From Primula veris (lineage: Eukaryota; Streptophyta; Magnoliopsida; Ericales; Primulaceae): 64,000 bases of DNA. A model generated the notes under the pieces. The model did not search any database. It was not told the DNA's origin and saw nothing but the letters and a program-made list of their open reading frames with translations. The stretch spans positions 27,809,060 to 27,873,059 of the forward strand of contig OY821742.1 in assembly GCA_963682055.1 (NCBI GenBank). The letters are read 5' to 3'. Positions within the stretch are counted from its first letter, which is position 1. Every line of letters begins with the position of its first letter. Below are positions 45,406 to 56,619 of the stretch, in pieces. The position numbers and the translations under genes are program-made.

Positions 45406-45552
45406 CAGACCGTAGATTAAATCTACGGTTTACAGTGATCCACTGTAAACCGTAGATTTAATCTACGGTTTGCATGAATTCAATACAAACCGTAGATTAA
45501 ATCTACGGTTTACAGTGGATCACTGTAGACCGTAGATTTAATCTACGGTCTG
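45406..45552. repeat. Right set of four 40-bp-phased palindromes
   Basis: Palindromes of the CCGTAGATTWAATCTACGG type begin (at the flanking A) at 45409, 45449, 45489 and 45529, exactly 40 bp apart as in the left set. Linkers 'tacagtgatccactgta' and 'tacagtggatcactgta' are themselves palindromic. The block is the mirror partner of 38792-38938. Confidence 0.92.
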
Positions 45553-45593
45553 TGCGTTTAATAAGAAAAACTGTAGTACATTAATCACACCTC

Positions 45594-45682
45594 TTGAGAA
45601 ATACATGTTGAAAAACGTAACTTTTGATGGATTGATAGAGGATTTTGCTTCAAAAAATGCGAGGAGAATGCACTTGAAATGA
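45594..45682 (+). pseudogene. C-terminal end of the hAT transposase, beyond the MULE
   Basis: After the second TTGAGAAAT, the sequence encodes a typical hAT C-terminus ('FDGLIEDFASKNARRMHLK', then TGA at 45680-45682). It is in frame with the block ending at 38750 once the MULE and one duplication copy are discounted. The hAT 3' untranslated DNA follows for ~150 bp until copia sequence takes over. No hAT right terminus was found. Confidence 0.88.
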
Positions 45683-45836
45683 TTATGATATGTTGATGGC
45701 GTTGAAAATTATGATTTTAGTCTATTTTGTGAAACGGTATAATCGTTAAATGTTAATGTATTTTTGCTTAATTTCCTATTTGTGAGAAAACTGAACTGCT
45801 ACTATTGGAATCAAAATTTACTTATTTTATCTTTAT

Positions 45837-48307
45837 ATTTCGTTTGGTCATTAGTCTATATTGAATCGTTAGAATTAATTCATTCTGATTTGTGTGGACC
45901 CTTTAATATCCAAGCTAGAGGAGGTTATGATTTTGTCACATTTATTGACGATTACTCTAGATATGGGTACATTTATTTGATGCTCCGCTAGTCTGAATGT
46001 TTTGAGAAATTCAAGAAATTTAAGGCAGAAGTGTCATGGAAAATGTATCAAGACACTACGATTTGATCGTGGTGGTGAATACCTCTTTGGAGAATTATTG
46101 GAATGCATATCAGTGGAAAGTATCACCTCTCAGTTGTCTACACTTGGTATGCAACAACAAAATGGTGTAGTAGAGAGAAGAAATAGAACTCTTATGGATA
46201 TGGTTAGATCAATGACGAGTTACTCGGATTACCGGATTCGTTTTGGGGACATGCATTAGAAACGGCTTCATATGTTCTTAACTTGGTACCTTCGAAGTCA
46301 GTAACAACTACACCCACATAACTGTGGACTGGGCGTAAGCCTATTCTAAGACATATTCGAGTGTGGGGTAGTCCGGCACATGTGTTGAAAATAAAGAATG
46401 ACAAGTTAGAGTCGAGAACAGATGTTTGTTTATTTGTTGAGTATCCTAAAGGAACGAAAGGTGGTTTATTCTATTGTCCTAAGGATCAGAAGGTCATGGT
46501 TAGCACCAATGCCCGATTCTTAGAAGTGGACTTTATTATGAACCACAAACCCAGAAGTAGGATTATTTTAGAGGAGATGAGAGGGAACTTGCGAGAGCAG
46601 ATTTCTGAGTTACCCCTAGAACAAGAAATAGTACAAGACATAGAGCCAGTATCATTAGACAATGTTAGTATACCTCATCGTAGGGGATGAATATAAACCC
46701 TCCGGTAAGGTACATACTCTTGGGAGAATCTTTCGAGAGGATCCCGGAAGAGTTGTATATCAAACCAGTTAACTATAGAGATCCACTTAAGGACAGAAAT
46801 GCAGAACTCTGGTAAAAGGCAATGAATGCAGAGATGGAGTCTATGTACTCTAATCAGGTCGGTGAGCTTATAGAACCACATGAGCAGATAAAACCCATCA
46901 GATGCAAGTGGATCTATAAGATAAATAGAGGATCAGACGGTAAGGTGGAAACCTTTAAGGTAAGGTGGAAACCTTTAAACCAAGGCTTGTTGCAAAAAGG
47001 TTTACTTAAAAAAAAGGGATCGATTATGAGGAAACTTTCTCGCCGGTAGCCATAAAAAAGTCTATCCGAATTCTCTTGTCCATTGTGGCTCATATCGATT
47101 ACGAAATTTGGCAAATGGATGTCAAGACAGCTTTCCTTAGCGGAAGTCTTGAGGAATGCATATATACGATGCAACTAGATGAATTCATATCAAATGAGCA
47201 GGTCCATTTATGGGCTTAAGCAAACATCGAGGTCTTGGAATAATCGCTTTGACCAATCCATTAAGTCATATGGTTTTAATCAGAGTTATGATGAGCCATG
47301 TGTTTACATGAAGCATGATGGAGGTGTTAATGTGTTTTTAATATTGTATGTTGATGATATACTACTAATCAGAAATGATGTAGGTTGTCTGGACAATTCG
47401 ATAAGAAGGATTTGGGAGAAGTTGGTCACATTCTCGGGATCAAACTTATATGTGATCAGAAACATAGAATGTTGAGCTTATCTCAGGCATCCTATATCGA
47501 TGATATTGTCGCCTGTTACAACATGCATGATTCCAAGAAAGGTTTCTAACCTTTCCGACATGGAATACATTTATCAAGCAATCAGTTTCCTACAACTCAG
47601 ATTGGGATAGATAAGATGAAGGCAGTTCCTTATGCTTCGGCAGTAGGAAGCCTAATGTATGCAATGCCGTGTACTAGACCTAATATCTGATTTGACGTTG
47701 GCATGGTTAGCAGATTTCAGTCTAATCCCGGGCAGAAACATTGGACTGCAGTAAAACATATAATCAAGTATCTGAAAAGAACTAGAGATTACATGTTGGT
47801 TTAACGTGCGGATAGTCTAGTGCCTACTGGATATACATACTCAGATTTTCAGTCAAACATGAAAAATCAACCTCTGGAAATGTGTTCACATTAAAAGGTG
47901 GAGCCATTAGTTGGAGAAGCATCAAGAAAGATTGCGTTGCTGATTCAACTATGGAAGCCGAGTATGTGGCTGCCAATGAGGCAGCTAAAGAGGTTATATG
48001 GCTCTGGAACTTTCTTTTGGATCTTAGTGTGGTACATTCTGCATAATCGCTAGTTACACTTTATTGTGATAATAGAGGGGTGTTTGCGAATGCGAAGGAA
48101 CCTAGAACACACAAGAAGGCTAAGCACATCTAGAGAAAGTATCAAGTTATACTAAAGATCGTGACGTGGTGGTGACTAAGATTGCATCGGTGAACAACCT
48201 AGCAGATCCATTCACTAAAAGTTTTTCGACGAATACTTTTAGCAGGCATGTGGAGAACATAGAAGTGAGATGTATGCCAGCATGACTTTAAGTCTATAGT
48301 GGAAGAT
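45837..48307 (+). pseudogene. pol: Ty1/copia pol remnant (integrase, RT, RNase H)
   Basis: The 5' end is truncated. It starts in the integrase core ('LELIHSDLCGPFNIQARGGY', 'DYSRYGYIYL', 'GMQQQNGVVERRNRTL'), then the integrase tail (46361-46690). RT follows with 'WIYKINRGSDGKVETF', 'YEIWQMDVKTAFLSGSLEE', 'SIYGLKQTSRSWN' and 'LILYVDDILLI'. Degraded RNase H comes last ('ASAVGSLMYAM', 'ADPFTKSFSTNTFSRH'). Many stops and frameshifts occur; there is also a short local duplication near 46946-46975 ('aaggtggaaacctttaa' twice). Gag and protease are absent. It probably sits in or beside the hAT 3' end. Confidence 0.88.
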
Positions 48308-48524
48308 TGTTAGAAATATACTAAAAGACATACTTGTTTTTGGATTTATATTTGACAATTTTTTGAATTGATTTATTTAATAAGAATAATACGAGCAATT
48401 GTTATTTATCATTATTATTTGAATAACTAAATAAGTGTCTACTATTCTATTTAGTATATGGTTTAGTGTGTAGATTATAGATTACACACTGAAGATTAGA
48501 AAGTCGGTTATAATGGAATACTAT
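48308..48524 (+). mobile_element. Putative LTR fragment of the copia remnant
   Basis: A purine-rich tract (agtggaagat) precedes TGTTAGAAATATAC, a common start for plant copia LTRs. The following ~215 bp is AT-rich and is cut by the inverted-repeat structure at 48525. No second LTR exists in the window for comparison. Confidence 0.5.
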
Positions 48525-49631
48525 ATGATTGATTTCAATGTGTCGATGGTTAGACAGTCTGAATAACTGCTAACAAATGCTACTGAAAAGTTATTAAGTT
48601 AGCATGCTTGTTTAGATCATGGGGATATCATTACATGTTTCGAAATATTAAAAAACAGTTATTCAGTTAAAACGCTTGTTTGGGTGCAGATTTAAAGTTG
48701 CAAAGAATACACGTTCCTTTTGCTTAAAGCTTATAGCTATTTCGACAAAAAAAATGTCCAACTTGCAGTGTTTCACTAAATATACTCCGACTTCTAAAAT
48801 GAAGAAAAAAAACAAAGCTCTTAAAATGCAACGCAACCGACAAGGCTAGATAAATCAACACTAACCACCATTTGCAAAGTTACATATATTGTGATTTGTT
48901 ATTTTTTGACAACAACGTTTTATTTCCTTACATATTTTCATAATGTAATCATAAGTTTTCCATTTTTTAAAATTAAAATTGCTTCACTGGTTGATTGGGT
49001 GTTTATGTTTGTATAATAGTTGAAAGGAATTGGATTATGAACAAACCATTATACTTTTGCTATTATAGTTAATTAGATTTAGCCATGATTATATTGTTTT
49101 CCAAATGTTATTATGCTAAAACAAATGGTTCTTCAGGTGTTTACAAAAATCAGGGAAGGTTTGGATTTTGAAACAAGAGATGATCACCGAGACCCAGATG
49201 TGGAAATAAGAGAAGCTAATGAAGTAAACAATCATAATATGGCAGAGTTATCGGAGCCAAAAGTTGGAATGATGTTTGATTTAGAAACTCAAGCCCAAAT
49301 TTTTTATGCTACTTATGCAAGAACAAAAGGTTTTGGTGTAGCAATTTCTAACTGAAAAAAGAAAGATGGAAAAATCTTGGATACAGTTCAGTTGCCACAA
49401 AAATGGATTGCCAAAAAAACTCGTTGATCACTTAGCTAGTCATCCAACAACTAAGACGGATTGTAAAGTAACAAACCAGCGTTTTAACTGAATAATTTTT
49501 TTTTTAATATTTCGAAACATGTAATGATATCCACAAGATCTAAACAAGCATGCTAACTTAATAACTTTTCAGTAGCATTAGTGAGCAGTTATTCAGACCG
49601 TCTAACAATCGACACATTGAAATCAATCATT
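48525..49631. mobile_element. Inverted-repeat element with ~165-bp arms
   Basis: The left arm 48525-48689 starts ATGATTGATTTCAATGTGTC. The right arm 49472-49631 is its reverse complement with roughly 93% identity by eye. The arms enclose ~780 bp that includes a FAR1-like coding fragment. Long inverted ends with FAR1-type coding suggest a small MULE or a foldback derivative. No flanking duplication was recognised, so the type is not settled. Confidence 0.6.
49113..49355 (+). pseudogene. FAR1/FHY3-like N-terminal fragment
   Basis: An 80-codon frame ends 'EPKVGMMFDLETQAQIFYAT' followed by 'YARTKGFGVAISN'. This matches the start of the FAR1 DNA-binding region, where 'P..GM.F.S...A..FY..YA...GF' is the family pattern. 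Then comes a stop, after which only scraps are readable ('KKKDGKILDT'). FAR1 proteins are domesticated MULE-derived regulators, so this may be a captured host gene piece or a worn MULE transposase exon. The zinc-finger part is missing. Confidence 0.6.
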
Positions 49632-50767
49632 TGTGACAACATTTGTAGCAAATAAACAAGTTTATTTAGAATAAAAATAAGTTTACGAATAAATTAGCCG
49701 ATTACCTTGTTAGGGCTGCAACTTTACCAATTGGAGAAGTTAGGGTGATTTCATTGCTGGGTAAGGAGGGATAAATCATAAATTGAAGGAAAAATAATTT
49801 GGTGCGATATATTTGCATTATATTTTGGGGGGAATTGATTGTATTTTGAAAGAAGAGAGAGAGTGGATGGATCTTTGTTAATTGTCTGAGAGAGATTCTT
49901 TTTTAATTTTGGAATGGTCCATTGACAGGTCATCACTCCTGTATGTAGTCTATTTTTAATGTATGGATATATATCGTTATTGTTTAAAAACTCATCTTTG
50001 ATATATTTTGATAGTTTCTCATCAGCGTAATTATTTAGTTTAGTTTAGCCATTCAAATTGATTTGTATACGTTTCATAACATCTAACCTTGTAGATTAAT
50101 GAAGAAAAATAATATAAATATCCCTGAGAATTTAACTTACTAAACCATTGAAAACATATATTAGGCCATAATCTGATAACTTTTGTAAAAATATAATTTG
50201 TTTCGCTACCATAAGACTCAATTTGATAATAAACAAGTTCTCTTTATGTGACTTGGTCTCCCCCATGACAAAATATGAAAGAAAAAGACAATCAAATTAT
50301 CCTTCTTCTTCCTTATCACCTGAAACTAATGCAACTTATTTGGTTTTCAAGTTCACATGCAGACCTTATTCGCTCACAACAAAATATGTATTTTGTAGTA
50401 AGAGAAGAAAGATAAAGAAATAAAAGTTAAGAAGATAAATAAAATTCTCAGCAAGAGAGAAAAGGAGTACATCTTAATAAAAGAGAGAGAGAAGGAAAAA
50501 AAAAATGCCAACTCATATCACCATCTCGCTGCCGCCTGAGGTGGGGGGAGGAGCTCCAACTCTGTCGATCCCTACCCCCAAGCCTTTGTCCATCGCAAAT
50601 TTCAATCCCCCCATCTAGCACCTAAACCACATCCCCCGCCCCACTTCCACCCGCCACTACCCTCCTCCGCCACCTTCCCCTTCCGTCTTCAATCAGATCA
50701 GACATCCAACCCCAGATCCGATTCTCTTTCTCTCACCTACTTCACATCTTCTTCATGTCCCCGTCGC
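49632..50767. other. Unannotated stretch
   Basis: AT-rich to about 50450. Then a GA-rich tract and a C-rich, less AT-rich segment (50510-50760, 'ccacttccacccgccactac') lead into the microsatellite. The C-rich segment may belong to the LINE-like sequence downstream. No gene is supported. Confidence 0.4.
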
Positions 50768-51041
50768 ATATATATACATGTATGTGTGTATATATATATA
50801 TGTATGTATATATATATATGTATATATATACATACATATATATATACATACATATATATATATATACATACATATATATATACATACATACATATATATA
50901 TACATACATACATATATATATATATACATACATATATATATATACATACATACATACATATACATATACATACACATACACATACATATACATATATATA
51001 TATACATATACATACACATACACATACACATACATATACAT

Positions 51042-51118
<77 letters not shown>

Positions 51119-51149
51119 TATATATACATATACATATATATACATATAC

Positions 51150-51183
<34 letters not shown>

Positions 51184-51197
51184 ACATATACATATAC

Positions 51198-51253
<56 letters not shown>

Positions 51254-51277
51254 ATATATACATATACATATACATAC

Positions 51278-51308
<31 letters not shown>

Positions 51309-51309
51309 T
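50768..51309. repeat. Compound TA/TACA microsatellite, ~540 bp
   Basis: An uninterrupted alternation of (TA)n and 'tacata' units, with a more regular (catata)n core at 51035-51118. Purine/pyrimidine alternates throughout. All six long open frames here (such as IYIYIH peptides) are by-products of a repeat without stops. Confidence 0.97.
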
Positions 51310-51352
51310 CTTCAGATTTGAGCTCACCACCTCTCCCCACCTTAAACAGCGA

Positions 51353-51376
51353 CCCCCCCCCCCCCCCCCCCCCCCC
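51353..51376. repeat. Homopolymer of 24 C
   Basis: A run of 24 cytosines, 43 bp after the microsatellite. The minus strand is G24, which can form G-quadruplexes. The length may not be exact in an assembly. Confidence 0.9.
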
Positions 51377-52674
51377 GCACCCAGATCTGACTCCTTTCAA
51401 ATCTGTCCCCTACCTCCCTCCACCTCCTCTCTCGACAAGCCCCCTCCTATCTCTTAGCACCAAGCACGATGAGGGGCTACTCGTAGCAATCAATTGCATT
51501 ATTTTGTAGACCTCGTCATTACCTCATTTTCTCTCTATACCGCACTAGTGTGGAAGCGTGTTACTCACATCAGGTTTAGATCCGCTTCGTGACAGCTCCC
51601 ACAAAGTGTGGGCCTCACCTCTTTCGTCTTGGTGGCTTTGGGGTACCGTTGGTGGTTTGGGTGTTATTGATTGTTGTTTGGTATAGCAGCTCCACCGTCC
51701 ACTTTGGTTATTTTCATTGGTATTATTGGGCTGCTCCTCGATTGTCAAGTGAGATTGTTTATTTTGGGCTATTAAGCAGAGTTTATTGATAGGATAAACA
51801 AACATATCCGTACATTTGTTTTATCGTTCTCATGGTCATTTGGATATGGGTGCTTGTTTGAGGATGTCTGACTAGTTTATGATGGTTTGGGTTTTCGTAG
51901 TTGATGGGTCGATAGACCTGCATAGTGATCCTTTTTTAGTTTTGGAACGTTCATACGATCGTATATACAGGGGATGAGGCCTAATCACTATGTAGGCTTA
52001 GTTAGCGTGCACATGGTTTTCTGGATGGTTTTGGCCAGATGTGATGAGTTGTTAGACCACTTCTCAGTTTTGCTACAGAGGTCGAGGCCTGGGTATTCAT
52101 GTGACTGATAGTTGGTATAATAGCTCATTACGACCGTATGGCTATTTTCTTGATAGATAGACAATGTTGGAGAGCTAGTGCTGAATTGTAGGCTTGTTTA
52201 GCGCGGATTTGGATACATCATGATAGTGTCAGGATTGAGTAATAGTGATTATGGGTTATGCTACAGAGGTTGAGGCTTGGATCTTCATGAGTCCGAGGGT
52301 TGGTTTCTCTTCCCTGATTTCTATTGTTTGGTTCCAAGTTTAGAGAGTTGGGGCTGATTATTGGCTTTGTTTAGCATGGACTGCGTTATGTTATGATGGG
52401 TCGTGACCGATTAGGTTTATGCTACAGAGGCTGATGCCTGGATCTTCATGAGTCTGGGTTGGTCATATATTTTGTTTGACGGTACCTGGTTTAGAGAGTT
52501 TGAACAATTTTCATTTCCTTGACGAGACTGGTTAAGACATGATACATCTTAGGTCACATGAGTTTGTTTCTATTGTCCGAGCAGCTTATTACTTTGCATT
52601 GATTTATGTGCTTCATTGTATATATGAGTTATGTCCCACTTTTATACATAAACACTTGTTTACCGGAAAAAAAA
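51377..52674 (+). mobile_element. LINE-like 3' region with poly(A) tail (tentative)
   Basis: The stretch is less AT-rich than its surroundings. It ends 'tatacataaacacttgttt' followed by 'accgg' and a run of nine A (52664-52673), like plant LINE 3' ends. A module 'tgctacagaggttgaggctt' plus 'ggatcttcatgagtc' recurs near 52072, 52259 and 52421, each followed by 'gggttgg'-like text. No reverse-transcriptase frame is visible. The C-rich leader before the microsatellite could be its 5' part. Confidence 0.35.
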
Positions 52675-53747
52675 ATGGTTTTTTTTTTTGTTGAGATTGT
52701 AGCCATAATTCAATGCCGAGATCGGCTATTGCTTAATAATAAATTTTTTTTTGGTGACTCGAGAGTTGACTCCTCTCCTCGGTAGGCATCTAATTAAGAT
52801 GACCGGTAGGCATCAAGCTGGCCCTGATCGGTGTGCCAATATGAGCAATAGACGCTCCTCATGATATAATAATTCAAGTACGGGGGTATAAATGAATAAT
52901 AAGGTTATATACATGACTATCAAAAAATTCAAATGTCCAACAATCCATTCTTTAGATCGCATTTTACTTAGATAAACTTAGCTTTGTAAGATACACACGA
53001 TGCATGGTAACACCGCAGTATATTAGTAAGCCATCTGGCATATATACCTCACCAAAATAGACCTTTCCAATATTTTTCGCTATAGATCTTGAACAATAGA
53101 TTGGGCAGTTAAATAAAGCTTAAGGTATGTCTCAAGTCTCGCCCCACGTGTGCACATATATAGAAAGAGGGATTAATAAATGACAAACTATACTTTTAGG
53201 TACAAACTTTGGTTCATAAAGGTGAAATCCAGCAAGTTTAATCGGTGGGTATGGAATTGTTGAAGTTGTTCAGAAACTAATGCAATGAAACAAGAATATA
53301 TATAATTACATATATCCATAACAATGCAGTAAATGGGACTCAACCTGTGTACCAAAAATATCATCCACTACAAAGATTTATCCAACTAACGAAACTACCC
53401 CCCTCGCTGCAACTCTTATGAGAAAGTACGTAATTTTCCTTGCAATAACATTAAGAAAACCCGATTGGAAGTATAAACATTATTCCAACATTTGTACTTC
53501 ACTCCACCGAAACCAATGAGTCACTATCATGTACAATTTGTCAAAATGTTAGCTAGAAAAATATACTAATCTAAAGAAAAGATTAACCAGCTATAGTTGT
53601 TTCTTCTTGAAGGGTGGGTCTGTGAAGAATACAATAGCAGAAATATTATTTTAGTAGACTAACTAGTTGGTTTCATAAATAGGAGCTTATTGTACTTCAG
53701 TTTTCTAAAACTCTACCTTTCAATTTCATTTTCTTGATTCCTGAATA
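52675..53747. other. Upstream region of the NAC gene
   Basis: Mostly AT-rich. A small duplicated 'cggtaggcatc' pair lies at 52780-52815. A TATA-like 'cataaata' is at 53674-53681, about 67 bp before the NAC start codon, with an AT/CT-rich leader after it. No other control site is clear. Confidence 0.45.
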
Positions 53748-55526
53748 ATGGGGGGAAATTGTCTTCCTCCAGGATACAGGTTTCATCCTACAGACGAAGA
53801 GCTTATTAGTTGTTATCTAACTCATAAGGTATCAGATTTTACTTTCACATCAAAGGCAATTGTAGAGGTTGATATCAATAAGTGTGAACCTTGGGACCTC
53901 CCAGGTACCATCTTTAATCTTTTTCACCACCTTCATGTCGCCAACCTCCTCAAGATTGTATAGGTGTAAATGATTTCATACAAGTAACGCAAGATTGTAT
54001 AGGGGTAAATGATTTCATACAAGTATCGGTGTCAGTAATTGTATTTGACACATTTGCATCACTTTTAAAATATATACCTTATGTTTCATCACAAGTCAAC
54101 ACTATTATAGTCACTTTACTCGAGCCCCACGAATGAAATAGGTAAGATAGTCGGGGCAGTATCTTCTCCCATTTGAAAATTGATGAAAAAGATATTATTT
54201 TTAATGCATTTTAATTAGAATTTATAAAGATCAGCGTTTTAGCACACCCACACAATGACACTATGAAAAAGACCATTTAGAATATCAATTATGACTCTCA
54301 TTTGAGTTTCATGAATCCGTCCATGCTCATGTCCGACATTTTTTTGTCGCATTAGGTTTTTAGAATGAATATCCTATTTTTTTCTGTCCTATAGGCATTT
54401 TGTTTTTTAACGAGAAAAGGTTAATAAAACTTGTAAAGTTGTAAGTTCATGGACAGTAGGAAAGGAAACAATATTCTTTAATTAGAGATGTTATGTGCAA
54501 ATATTGTAGGAAAAGCATCCATGGGAGAAAAGGAATGGTACTTTTTCAACTTGAGAGATAGAAAATACCCGACCAGCCTAAGAACCAATAGGGCAACAGA
54601 GGCCGGGTACTGGAAGACTACGGGAAGAGATAAGGAGATTTTCCGAGGCAACACATTGGTTGGGATGAAGAAAACCTTAGTGTTCTACAAAGGTAGAGCT
54701 CCAAAGGGCGAAAGGACCAACTGGGTCATGCACGAATACCGGCTTGAAAACAAGTTTTCTTTCGAAACCACCATAAAGGTACTACTGTACCATGAAATCA
54801 ATGCCATTTTTAATGTTAATCATCTTCATCTCTGAATCAGTGAAATGGTGAAATTTAATACCGAATATATCATTTTTGTTAAGTTTATTCATGCACGTAT
54901 TTGAAGTTGAATCTTAATTTTTTTAGGAGGAATGGGTGGTGTGTAGGGTGTTCAAGAAGACCTTGTGTGTGAAAAAACTAGAAGATCGATCCCCACCTAT
55001 ATATTCACACCTATCTCTTAACTCACCTTGTGAGGCAAACCCAAATATTACAAATGGTGATACCGAGTTAGTACTAAATTTGAACTCACCAAAATCCATT
55101 ACCCGAAGTTGTACTATCCCAAAATTTACAAATGGTTTCGGAGTTATTGAGGTAACGCCGAATTTGAACTCACCAAGTTCCATTTGCCTTAACTCTTTGT
55201 ATAATCGTAACCTCAAAAATGGTGCTAGCATGAACATGAATTGGCCTGCACCAAACAATGCTCTAACATCTCTCTTGTTTGGTTCTAACTCATCAATGAA
55301 TGATTTGCTTCTTAAAGCATTGCAACTAAAGAATAGTGCCTATCAACCAATAGACATATTTCAATTTAATAGTGATTATAGCAACTTTATGTCACAAGGG
55401 ATTTCTCAGTTTAGAAGTGATTTTAGTTTGAATTTATCGGCTTCTTCTTCAACCAAGGGTTTGAATTCGCTGCCATGTCAGCAGCCTCAGGAGCAACCGT
55501 TCAGCTTGGACTCCGCTAATTGGTGA
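53748..55526 (+). CDS. NAC transcription factor, NAM/CUC/ORE1-like
   Basis: Exon 1 is 53748-53904, intron 1 53905-54509 (GTACCAT...TTGTAG), exon 2 54510-54778, intron 2 54779-54926 (GTACTAC...TTTTAG) and exon 3 54927-55526. The exons join in phase to give 341 residues, with both introns at the positions usual for NAC genes. The NAC domain spans residues ~6-153: A '[19 protein letters not shown]', B '[14 protein letters not shown]', C '[20 protein letters not shown]' with '[16 protein letters not shown]', D '[20 protein letters not shown]' with 'NWVMHEYRL', E '[11 protein letters not shown]'. It binds DNA as a dimer in the nucleus. The C-terminal part is Asn/Ser-rich, as in activation domains of this family. 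I see no miR164-like target in exon 3, unlike CUC1/2 and ORE1 relatives. The precise subgroup is not settled. No disabling change was seen. Confidence 0.93.
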
Positions 55527-56526
55527 AGACTAACTGCTGTATGTATCATAAGTTATCTGCATTTTTTATAGTTATTCATCGAAATATATATTCCCTTAGA
55601 TATCATTGTTGTAATATTCTCGTAGACTGACAATTGGTAGTGAGCGAAGCTCAAACAATTAATGTTATATGTTCGTAATGCATTATTAATAAACGTAATT
55701 TGTTGGTTAATTAAGAATTTGTTTTAACTTCTAGCCACTCAATATTTCTGACTATCTTGGTTCTTAAGGATAGTGGGGCCACGACAAGTAACAATATATT
55801 TTGTGCAGTCAAATGATAAATCTGATCAGAGACTGAGAGTTGTCCAACTTCTCTCGTTTATCTTGCTAAGAAAATTTAATTTCTTTCTACTATATACAAC
55901 AGATGGTACAGTGGCTTACGAAAATATGCAAGATATGGTCAATCTATAGGGTCTGAAAAGTCATCCCTAATGGAAAAATATATGTTGAATCACGCCGGAA
56001 CTGTAAATTGTAAAAAAAAAAAAATGCAAGTTTCACAATTGCCTAAATACACATCTACAATGTCCTTAAAGTGGCGTTTTCGAACCGATTTGAAGGTTTG
56101 GCAGCAGAAGGACAGATAAGATTTTACAAAACTAACAGTTTAGGTTTAAATACATAAAGTTTAGGTTTAAATACTAACAAGTAATTACTTCATTATCGTT
56201 TAACCATAACAGTTCTTTTAAAAGGCCAAAACGTAGTTGATAAATACTTGATACGAAGTTAGACAAATTTGAGGCTGAAACTTCCTGAATTATCGTCAAA
56301 TATTAATAGTTAGAAAAGAAACAGCAGGTACCAAGTTACAAATTCGCCGTTGAGGCACAAAAGCGACTTCCACTTGCATCAATTAGTAGCCAAATCAGAT
56401 TATTGGAACTGACTGTTCTAAATCTAATTCATAAGCGGGTATAGCACCCAATTTAACAAGCTTAAAATTGGGGCCTCGAATCTATAGGGCCTTCTTTTTA
56501 TATAATTAGCATTTGCAATTGCAATT

Positions 56527-56619
<93 letters not shown>

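Larger units (their letters stand above)
38751..45593 (+). mobile_element. Autonomous-type MULE with transposase and OTU protease, inserted in the hAT gene
   Basis: A perfect 9-bp duplication, TTGAGAAAT (38742-38750 and 45594-45602), flanks 6843 bp. Removing the element and one copy of the duplication restores the hAT reading frame exactly, which fixes the boundaries. The outer ends GAGGGTGACTT and (reverse complement of right) GAGGTGTGATT are short imperfect inverted repeats. Inside, in order: four palindromes phased at 40 bp, a ~157-bp duplication, a 56-bp minisatellite, a small ORF, a telomeric array, six more palindromes, a TATA box, the transposase/OTU coding region, AT-rich 3' DNA and four more phased palindromes. 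The coding region has only one evident frameshift, so the element is younger than its hAT host. Confidence 0.93.

Noticed and set aside
38795..45549. CRISPR-like array from regularly spaced palindromes
   Set aside because: Plant nuclear DNA; the spacers are themselves repeated and the blocks sit at transposon ends.
50737..51509. Long open frames on all strands (IYIYIH/YTYTY peptides)
   Set aside because: They are translations of a TA/CA microsatellite that lacks stop codons; no gene-like composition.
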